From: JBEEFP01 sp041166085
Lineage (GTDB): Bacteria > Actinomycetota > Acidimicrobiia > Acidimicrobiales > JAFATL01
Assembly: GCA_041166085.1 (NCBI GenBank)
Contig: JBEEFP010000067.1
Location: 1-64,000 of the forward strand
Length of the DNA: 64,000 nucleotides
Direction: 5' to 3'
Made by a program: the position numbers and the translations under genes. The notes beneath the pieces are model-generated. The model searched no databases and was not told the origin of the DNA. It saw only the letters and a list, made by a program, of their open reading frames with translations. Position 1 is the first letter of the stretch. Each line of letters begins with the position of its first letter. Shown one piece after another: positions 58,421-64,000 of this stretch.

Positions 58421-60868
58421 TTGACCGCAGTGCTGGTCAGGCTCGGGAGCGACCTGCGCCGGGGGTGGCGGTCGTGGTTCGCGCTGGCGCTGCTCATCGG
58501 TGTTTTCAGCGGCGTCGTGGTGACGGCCGCCACCGGCGCGCGCCGGACGGCCACCGCGTACCCGCGCCTCGTGGAGCACTCGCGGGCCGAGGACCTGCTC
58601 CTGAGTCCGGCCGCGACGGGCATCCCGAGCTTCTACAAGGTGCTGGCGGCCCACCCGGACGTCGAGGTCGTCGGTGCCATCGGCGGGGCCGCGCTCTTCA
58701 CGTCGCGCAACGGCGAACCCGAGTACGGCACCAACGTGTTCATCCCGGTGGACGGCCGGTTCTTCCACGACGTCGACCGCCCGCTCGTCATCGAGGGCCG
58801 GGTGCCCCGGGCCGACGTCCCCACTGAGATCTTCGCCAATCCGCTGGCGGCCGAGCGCTACCACCTGCGGGCCGGCAGCCGCCTTCGCATGATCGGCCTC
58901 GCCTACCCGGGCGGCGACAGCTCCGCCGAGCCGCGCTCCACCCGCTTGCAGATGACGGTGGTGGGCATCGGCGTCATCCCGGCCGACATCGTCGCCACCA
59001 CCAAGCTCGACGGCCAGCCCAGGTTCGTGACCAGCCCCGCCTTCCTCGCCGAGTACGTGCCCGGCACCGTCTCCATGACCTACGACGGTGCGGCGGTCCG
59101 CGTGAAGCCCGGTGTCAGCCCCGTCGCCTTCCGGGCGACCGCGCAGCAGCTCGCCTCGGGCTTCGAGGAGGTGGGGCCCGAGCTCTTCGTTGGCGAGCAG
59201 ACCGACCGCACCCGCAAGGTGAACGACGCCGTCCGGCCCCAGGCCTTCGCCCTCGGGGGCTTCGCCGCCTTCGCCGGCCTGGCCGGCCTGTTCGTGCTGG
59301 GCCAGGCCCTCGTCCGTCAGCTCGTCCTCGACGCGGCCGAGGTCCCCATCCTCCGCACGCTCGGGTTGACGAGGCTGCAGCTGACCGGCCTGGGCGTTGC
59401 GCGCGCGGGTCTCGTCGCGCTCGCGGCGGCGCTCGTCGCGGTCGGCACCGCCATCGCACTGTCGCCTCTCACGCCGATCGGCGTGGCCCGCCCGGCCGAG
59501 GTCCATCCCGGCGTCGAGGTCAACGTGGCGTGGTTGGCGGCCGGCGCGGTCGTGGTGTTCGTGCTGTTCACGGCCCGGGCCGTCGTGCCGAGCTGGCGCC
59601 TGGCCAACGTGCGCGCCGGGCTCCACGGCACGGCCGAGCTGGCCGGCAGCACCCGACCCTCGGCACTGGCACGCGCCGCCGGCCAGACCAGCCTGCCGCC
59701 CAGCGCGGCGGCCGGCATTCGCATGGCGTTGGAGCCGGGGCGCGGACGCAGCGCGGTGCCGGTGCGGGCCGCCCTCGCCGGCGCGCTCATCGGCTTGGCG
59801 GCGGTCGCGACCGCGCTCACGTTCGCCGTCAGCCTCGAACGGCTCGTGTCCACTCCTCGGCTCTACGGCCGCACGTGGGACATCGTCACGGACGGCCAGT
59901 TCGCCGCCCTCCCCCGCGCCCCCGTCGAGAGGACGTTGCGGGCCAGCACCATCGTCGACGGCTCGACGGGCGGGTACTACGGCGAGGCCACCGTGGCCGG
60001 CCGCGGCGTGACCGCTATCGGGCTCGAGAACGGCGACGTCGGGCCCAGCCTGGTCGAAGGTCGGCCACCCCGACGCGACGACGAGGTCGTGCTCGGCACG
60101 TCCACCTTGCGGCGCGCCGGCGGCCGGGTGGGCGACACGGTCGCCCTGACCGTCGGCAAGGACAGCCGGCGCATGAGCGTCGTCGGGCGGGCGGTGTTTC
60201 CCGGTCTGGGACGGGGCGGGTTTCCGCAGACCGGCCTGGGCGAGGGTGTGTGGACCACCGCACGCGCGCTCCAGCCGCCCCCAGATCCGCAGGCGGGGGG
60301 CAAGCCCTATTACAACTTCTGGCTGGTGCGGTCGCGTGCGAGCGCGACTGACGCGCAACGGCATGCCCTCGAAGCCCGCTTGGCGCAGGTGTGCGGACTC
60401 GACTGCCTGCAGCCGCGCGAGGCCGTCACGCTGCAGCAGCCAGCCGAAGTCGCGACGCTCGATCGCGTGCGCTGGACCCCGGTGGTGCTCGCCGCCGTGC
60501 TCGCCGGCCTCGCGCTCGCGACCGTCGGCCAGACCCTCGTCTCGTCGATCCGCCGGCGCCGGCGCGAGCTGGCGCTGCTCAAGACGCTGGGCTTCCTGCG
60601 CTCCCAGGTGTCGGCGACCGTGGCGTGGCAGGCCACGACCATCGCTTCGGTGGCCGCCGTCATAGGCCTCCCGATCGGCGTCATGATCGGACGCCTGCTG
60701 TGGCGAGGGCTCGGGACACAGCTCGGTATCGTCCCCGAACCCGCGACCCCTGCGCTGCCGCTCGTGATCGCCTTGCCCGCCACCGTGCTCCTGGCCAACC
60801 TCATCGCGGTGCTGCCTGGGGCGCTGGCCGCGCGGGCTCGTCCCGCCCTCGCCCTGCGCGCCGAGTAG
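58421..60868 (+). CDS. FtsX-like (MacB-type) ABC transporter permease
   Basis: 815 residues, with an N-terminal helix (about 18-42), a large external MacB-like domain (45-270), a three-helix FtsX core (280-390), an N-terminal-like second half with helix (about 450-475), another external domain, and C-terminal helices (680-815). A duplicated eight-helix permease of the FtsX superfamily. Start at TTG 58421 or GTG nine nt downstream. No ATPase gene is adjacent, so its partner is encoded elsewhere. Confidence 0.85.
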   Translation: MTAVLVRLGSDLRRGWRSWFALALLIGVFSGVVVTAATGARRTATAYPRLVEHSRAEDLLLSPAATGIPSFYKVLAAHPDVEVVGAIGGAALFTSRNGEPEYGTNVFIPVDGRFFHDVDRPLVIEGRVPRADVPTEIFANPLAAERYHLRAGSRLRMIGLAYPGGDSSAEPRSTRLQMTVVGIGVIPADIVATTKLDGQPRFVTSPAFLAEYVPGTVSMTYDGAAVRVKPGVSPVAFRATAQQLASGFEEVGPELFVGEQTDRTRKVNDAVRPQAFALGGFAAFAGLAGLFVLGQALVRQLVLDAAEVPILRTLGLTRLQLTGLGVARAGLVALAAALVAVGTAIALSPLTPIGVARPAEVHPGVEVNVAWLAAGAVVVFVLFTARAVVPSWRLANVRAGLHGTAELAGSTRPSALARAAGQTSLPPSAAAGIRMALEPGRGRSAVPVRAALAGALIGLAAVATALTFAVSLERLVSTPRLYGRTWDIVTDGQFAALPRAPVERTLRASTIVDGSTGGYYGEATVAGRGVTAIGLENGDVGPSLVEGRPPRRDDEVVLGTSTLRRAGGRVGDTVALTVGKDSRRMSVVGRAVFPGLGRGGFPQTGLGEGVWTTARALQPPPDPQAGGKPYYNFWLVRSRASATDAQRHALEARLAQVCGLDCLQPREAVTLQQPAEVATLDRVRWTPVVLAAVLAGLALATVGQTLVSSIRRRRRELALLKTLGFLRSQVSATVAWQATTIASVAAVIGLPIGVMIGRLLWRGLGTQLGIVPEPATPALPLVIALPATVLLANLIAVLPGALAARARPALALRAE

Positions 60869-60869
60869 C

Positions 60870-61532
60870 TCAGACCCGCCTGATCGTCGCCAACCAGGCC
60901 GGGGCGCCGTCGTCGTCGTGGAACCTCGTCCGGACCCGGTCCGACTGAATGGCCGTGACTTCCCACCCGCGGCCCGCGGTGAACGCTGCTCGCAACGCTT
61001 CCTAACTGACGGGGTGCGGACCGGTATCGGGACCCTCGTCGCCGAAGCACAACACGTACAGCGTTGCACCGGGCTCGGTCACCGCGGCAAGGCTCGTGAC
61101 GTAGGCCCGTCGCTGGTCGGCGTCGAGGGCGTGGAACAGTCCGACGTCCAGCACGGTGTCGAACGTGTGGCCCAGCTTCTCCAGTTGGAACGCGTCGGCC
61201 GTCGCGAAGTCGGCCTCGATCCCCCGCTCCTTTGCCTTCTCACGAGCCATCGCCAGTGCCGTCTCGGCCACGTCAACGCCCAGGACCGACAGTCCCAGCG
61301 ACGCGATGTGCAGCGCGTTCTCGCCGGTGCCGCAGCCCGCGTCGAGCACCTTGCCCGTGAACGCGCCCGCCGACGCCAGTCGCACCACCGCCGGCTGCGG
61401 CTCGCCGATGTCCCACGGCGCCGGGCCGTCGTGGTACGACGCATCCCACGGCTGCCCGGCCATCCGCTCATGACTGGTCGGCTCCCGCCCACCGTACGGA
61501 TCGCCAGGGAGAGTTCCCGGTGACTTCGACAC
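60870..61532 (-). pseudogene. Class I SAM methyltransferase interrupted by an amber codon
   Basis: Starts at GTG 61532 (or ATG 61463). Motif I LDAGCGTGENALHIA, DVAETALAMAREKA and FHALDADQRRAYVTSLA are typical of TehB-like methyltransferases. TAG at 61004-61002 ends the frame after GPHPVS, but the same frame continues for 43 sensible residues (EALRAAFTAGRGWEVTAI, then PAWLATIRRV) to a TGA at 60870, matching the usual C terminus. One base change (CAG or GAG to TAG) would explain it. It may be a true nonsense mutation, a sequencing error or a truncated yet active form. Confidence 0.75.
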
Positions 61533-61560
61533 GTTCACGCCCTTGCTGTGGCCGTTGCAC

Positions 61561-61767
61561 TCAGTCGAGGGCGCCCCAGCTCCCAAAGAAGAACCAGGCC
61601 AAACCCAGCACGAGAAATGTGCCAACGACGAGAAGCAGAGCGCTGGCCCCCAACAGCAGTCGCTGGTACTTCAATCGCACTCGGTTCGCTTCCCGCGTCT
61701 CCTCTGTCAGCGAACGGATCGCGCCTTCGAGCCCATCGAGCCGGGTGGTCATCTCGTCCACAGCCAT
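61561..61767 (-). CDS. Small coiled-coil plus membrane-helix protein
   Basis: 68 residues: MAVDEMTTRLDGLEGAIRSL begins an amphipathic helix (1-38), followed by one membrane helix (about 40-62, LLLGASALLLVVGTFLVLGL). No family recognised. The start could also be an ATG 24 nt upstream (61791). It lies between the interrupted methyltransferase and the first array repeat. Confidence 0.6.
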   Translation of the reverse strand: MAVDEMTTRLDGLEGAIRSLTEETREANRVRLKYQRLLLGASALLLVVGTFLVLGLAWFFFGSWGALD

Positions 61768-61785
61768 CCGCGATTCTCGCGCCGG

Positions 61786-61869
61786 GCGCACTGAGCGGCG
61801 CTACGAGCGCCCGTCCCGTCCAGAGATTCCTGCCTCCCGTGCCGCTCGGTATCGGAGGCACTTATGCGC
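61786..61869. repeat. Array repeat 1 (attC-like inverted element)
   Basis: 84-nt imperfect inverted element: GCGCA (61786) pairs with TGCGC (61865-61869), and GAGCGGC (61793) with GCCGCTC (61841). The right side carries the array-wide core GGCACTTATG (61857-61866). The stop codon (TAA) of the next gene lies inside it. Confidence 0.65.
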
Positions 61870-62047
61870 TCGCTGACGCAGCCAGAAGGGCCTCGCCGAG
61901 GCGGCGGGCGTCCTCTCGACTCACCCCGAAGTCGAGGTCGCCATCAACCTCGATGCCGAACCCAATAGCGAGACACTCTCCGAGGTCTCGGATGGTCATG
62001 AAGCCGAGCGAGTCGGTCTCCACGTCGTGAAAGTCCGTACGTCCCAT
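61862..62047 (-). CDS. Array gene 1: hypothetical, 61 residues
   Basis: MGRTDFHDVETDSLGFMTIR start, ending LGEALLAASASA. Small alpha/beta protein without a recognised motif. Fills the whole interval between repeats 1 and 2, and its TAA stop codon is inside repeat 1. A longer open frame upstream (to 62155) crosses repeat 2 and is rejected. Confidence 0.55.
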   Translation of the reverse strand: MGRTDFHDVETDSLGFMTIRDLGECLAIGFGIEVDGDLDFGVSREDARRLGEALLAASASA

Positions 62048-62071
62048 GGCGCCATCTTGGTGGAGAGCAGA

Positions 62072-62124
62072 TGCGGCACGCAGCCGCACCGCCGCTCTGT
62101 AGCGGCACTTATGGCGGCTAACAG
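62072..62124. repeat. Array repeat 2 (attC-like inverted element)
   Basis: Contains the core GTAGCGGCACTTATG (62099-62113). CTGTAGC (62097) pairs with GCTAACAG (62117-62124) with one extra base. The TAG of array gene 2 is in the right arm. Confidence 0.65.
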
Positions 62125-62681
62125 GCCGCCGTATATGCGTCGGGCCGGGCATCAACCGGACAGCCGAAGACTGAATGCGGCAACTGGACGTTCAGGAGGG
62201 CGAGGTCGTCGTGGGCGTCGTACACCGCTGCGATGAACCCATCGCTTAGCGACACCGCCTCGGTGTCGCCGTTCTTCATGGCCAGTGAGACCCCGGCTGC
62301 GTCCTTCGTCACCTGGCCATAGAGAAACGCAAACCGCCACCTTGGATCCTGGGCCCCGTCGAAGATTCGCAACACCTTCCGACCTCGTTCGCCATCGAGC
62401 GGAGGGGCGCAGGAGAACTGCTTCCCTCGATAGAAGCCCTCTTCGGGGACCGAACCGAAGTCAGGTGCAGGCGGCACTGAGAAGTCGAGGGCCAGGCATT
62501 GCCCGTCCTTAGTTCCCTCAGTCCGCCACAGCGTCGCCTCAACGTCTGCCCCGTGCGTCGTCAGGATCCGTACCCACGCACCACGTGGCTTCGGCTCTTC
62601 GACCTGGGTTGAGCCGCCACACGCACCCACAAGCAGGATGAGGAGGAGCGCACCGCGCAGATGCCACCTAGGCCAGGCCAC
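62118..62681 (-). CDS. Array gene 2: lipoprotein, 187 residues
   Basis: Signal peptide and lipobox LLLILLVGAC (Cys about 21) predict a lipid-anchored protein. The mature domain has four Cys (QCLALDF, FSCAPP, FGCPV, TAAC) and no recognised family. GTG start 3 nt past the end of repeat 3; TAG stop inside repeat 2. Confidence 0.65.
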   Translation of the reverse strand: MAWPRWHLRGALLLILLVGACGGSTQVEEPKPRGAWVRILTTHGADVEATLWRTEGTKDGQCLALDFSVPPAPDFGSVPEEGFYRGKQFSCAPPLDGERGRKVLRIFDGAQDPRWRFAFLYGQVTKDAAGVSLAMKNGDTEAVSLSDGFIAAVYDAHDDLALLNVQLPHSVFGCPVDARPDAYTAAC

Positions 62682-62683
62682 GA

Positions 62684-62744
62684 GCGCATATTGCCGGACT
62701 CAGCGCACCCTGTCAGCCGCTCCGTAACGGCACCTATGGGCGCC
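62684..62744. repeat. Array repeat 3 (attC-like inverted element)
   Basis: GCGCATATTGCCGG (62684-62697) is inverted against CGGCACCTATGGGCGC (62728-62743) with bulged bases. Core GTAACGGCACCTATG. Closely resembles repeat 5 over about 60 nt. Confidence 0.7.
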
Positions 62745-63307
62745 TACGGCTGCTCGTCGAGCCACCTGAGTACGTCAGTGACCGACTCCTCGGGCGTCGG
62801 GGCGTTACCCCACCGGCGCTTGTGGTCACTTTCCTCCAGCCAGTCAACGACCGCGCCAATAGTCCACTCCCGATCCGCGAGAGGCATAAGGCGGCCGAGC
62901 AGATCACGCATCTCCGAGTCGTCCTCCGTCACAACCCGTTCACTCCGAAGTCCGCGTCGAGAAATGCGCCGCTGCCGCACATCCCACCAAACGTCCTCGT
63001 CCGTGAACAGCATCGGAACGCGGACGGCCATCGCCCCGCGTGCGGTGCCAACTCCGCCTCGCATTCCCCACGCTCGCTCGGGGTAGCCCGCGACAAAGAT
63101 GCCCCACTCGACCGTAAACGTGATGAAGTCCTCGCCCGGCGGAAGGCGGCGGCGGTTCACCTCGATGACGCTCGTCCATCGGACATCTGCGGTGCTCGGC
63201 CTTACCCAGCGGATGGTGCGACGCCGAAAGCTGGGCGGCAGCACTCTACCAACCCACGATTCGACCACCTGCGCGTAGGTGACACTCGTCGCGGCCGAAA
63301 CGACCAT
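62744..63307 (-). CDS. Array gene 3: hypothetical, 187 residues (DUF4304-like?)
   Basis: MVVSAATSVTYAQVVESWVG start; middle RWTSVIEVNRRRLPPGEDFI and FTVEWGIFVAGYPERAWGM resemble DUF4304-type proteins, often found in cassette arrays, but that is a weak match by eye. TAG stop at the edge of repeat 3. No catalytic motif. Confidence 0.55.
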   Translation of the reverse strand: MVVSAATSVTYAQVVESWVGRVLPPSFRRRTIRWVRPSTADVRWTSVIEVNRRRLPPGEDFITFTVEWGIFVAGYPERAWGMRGGVGTARGAMAVRVPMLFTDEDVWWDVRQRRISRRGLRSERVVTEDDSEMRDLLGRLMPLADREWTIGAVVDWLEESDHKRRWGNAPTPEESVTDVLRWLDEQP

Positions 63308-63348
63308 CCAATGCCTCCACTCCCAGAGGTTCCGCTCGACTCTTCATT

Positions 63349-63409
63349 GCGTGTGAATCATGCCGGATCGTGTGCTCGGTAACGGCACCTATGCGCCCCG
63401 GGCCACCTA
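63349..63409. repeat. Array repeat 4 (attC-like inverted element)
   Basis: Core GTAACGGCACCTATGCGC (63379-63396); outer CGGTA (63377) pairs with TACCG (63407-63411). Left side CATGCCGGA resembles repeats 3 and 5. It includes the stop codon of array gene 4. Confidence 0.6.
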
Positions 63410-63808
63410 CCGGGTGACCTCTCGGTAACGGCTGATTATCTGCGAGTCATCTCGCTCCTCCCGGACTTCATGCCGCGTGTCAGCGCGCAACCTTGCGACG
63501 ACTTCGTCATGACGCCCTCTCAACCATGGCGGCACGGCCCGGTTCCAGGTCGAAGCGTCTGGAACCCCTGTCTCCGGGGGATCAACGCCCCATCCGCTGG
63601 GAAATACGCAACCGCGGGCGCCCTCCCAATAGATCACCTCTTCCTTCCAGCGAAACTCGATCTCGTAGTCGCCGTTGGGATCGGTCACCGTCCGAGATTC
63701 ACTCCATCTGGCGATGGGAACACTAGGAATCGCGTCCGGGCGGGCTCGCCGGAGCCACCGCCGCCGGTGCGTGCCTCGCCGATTGGGCGGTGATGTCACG
63801 GAGCGCAT
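63407..63808 (-). CDS. Array gene 4: hypothetical, 133 residues
   Basis: EVIYWEGARGCVFPSGWGVD and PPWLRGRHDEVVARLRAD are the best-conserved-looking segments; an N-terminal basic stretch (1-25) may be non-native and a later start is possible. The first ATG (63808) lies inside repeat 5. No function assigned. Confidence 0.55.
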   Translation of the reverse strand: MRSVTSPPNRRGTHRRRWLRRARPDAIPSVPIARWSESRTVTDPNGDYEIEFRWKEEVIYWEGARGCVFPSGWGVDPPETGVPDASTWNRAVPPWLRGRHDEVVARLRADTRHEVREERDDSQIISRYREVTR

Positions 63809-63862
63809 AGTGCCGGACGCCGCGCTACTTGTCAGGCGCTCTGTAGCGGCACTTATGCGCTA
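63801..63862. repeat. Array repeat 5 (attC-like inverted element)
   Basis: GAGCGCATAGTGCCG (63801-63815) inverted against CGGCACTTATGCGCTA (63847-63862) with a single bulged base, and an inner GCGCTAC...GTAGCG pair. The cleanest copy, structurally like an attC with an extrahelical base. Confidence 0.7.
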
Positions 63863-64000
63863 CAGCAGGACCCAGGCTAAGGCCACGACAACAGCGGGCA
63901 CAGCGAGCAACAGAAGGAGCCAAAGGGCCATCCGCCGCCCATCGTTCGGCCCCAGCGGCGCGTCCCGCCCACGGTCCAGGACTGGACGACCGAACGGGCC
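63860..64000 (-). CDS. Array gene 5: tail of a membrane protein, cut by window edge
   Basis: C-terminal about 46 residues: FGRPVLDRGRDAPLGPNDGR then one membrane helix (MALWLLLLLAVPAVVVALAW) and TAG inside repeat 5. The N terminus lies beyond position 64000. A C-terminal tail-anchor-like helix is visible. Confidence 0.55.
   Translation of the reverse strand, partial: GPFGRPVLDRGRDAPLGPNDGRRMALWLLLLLAVPAVVVALAWVLL

Noticed and set aside
61002..61004. TAG decoded as an amino acid (pyrrolysine-type readthrough)
   Set aside because: Other genes here, including the FtsX permease and array genes 2-5, end in TAG. A nonsense change or sequencing error is simpler.
58367..61069. Minus-strand frame upstream of exonuclease III
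   Set aside because: Antisense to the FtsX-like permease; Xth begins at MRIATW (58366).
61786..63862. Canonical integron attC sites
   Set aside because: The GTTRRRY/RYYYAAC cores are not recognisable and no integrase is seen, so only an attC-like architecture is claimed.

Overview
The window is high-GC DNA from an actinobacterium. The class Acidimicrobiia is my best guess, inferred from gene content rather than from any marker search. Support comes from the mycobacteria-like core order thiL / rpmB / fakA / recG and rsmD / coaD / DivIVA-like / yceD / rpmF / plsX / acpP / rnc / mutM / smc / ftsY. Other support is a GTP-type PEP carboxykinase, an F420/LLM-type oxidoreductase, a UvrD2-like helicase with an HRDC domain, long threonine linkers in secreted proteins, and many starts with a -10 box (TANNNT) only 6-10 nt upstream, as in leaderless actinobacterial transcripts.

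Layout. 0.2-21 kb is mostly minus-strand housekeeping: SRP receptor, SMC, base-excision repair, RNase III, lipid synthesis (ACP, PlsX, FakA), ribosomal proteins L32 and L28, CoA synthesis, RecG, thiamine synthesis. An esterase and a complete glutamate-type ABC importer (12-15 kb) interrupt it. 21-30 kb holds PEP carboxykinase, an AbiEi/DUF559-like gene bracketed by near-identical 50-nt palindromes, an S9 peptidase, a ferritin-like protein and a sortase-type copper-radical oxidase. 30-39 kb has a large GAF/PAS/SpoIIE phosphatase and a tightly overlapping minus-strand operon (PIG-L deacetylase, histidine phosphatase, acyl-CoA synthetase, iron-type dehydrogenase), plus a CoA-transferase and a hydrolase. 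39.6-43 kb is a plus-strand set of LLM oxidoreductase, GH1 glycosidase and galactokinase. 43-45 kb encodes an ECF sigma factor fused through a membrane helix to an Asp-box repeat domain. 45-53 kb includes deformylase, Ddl, a secreted FG-GAP protein on a threonine stalk and a membrane-anchored Mur ligase. 53-61 kb has a fold-back element, UvrD2, exonuclease III and an FtsX-like permease. 61-64 kb is an array of short unknown genes, each ending in a copy of a repeated inverted element.

The most unusual features are: (1) the terminal array at 61.8-63.9 kb, which has an integron-cassette-like architecture (one gene per repeat, stop codon inside or beside the repeat) but no canonical attC core; (2) the palindrome-bracketed AbiEi/DUF559 gene, plus three dispersed hairpins that share CTCGAGG ends while their arms co-vary; (3) the sigma factor/beta-propeller fusion; (4) rnc, which has no canonical start codon and appears to use CTG; (5) an amber-interrupted methyltransferase; and (6) a Mur ligase whose N-terminal substrate domain is replaced by membrane helices. 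Nothing was computed. Alignments, hairpins and frames were read by eye from the sequence.
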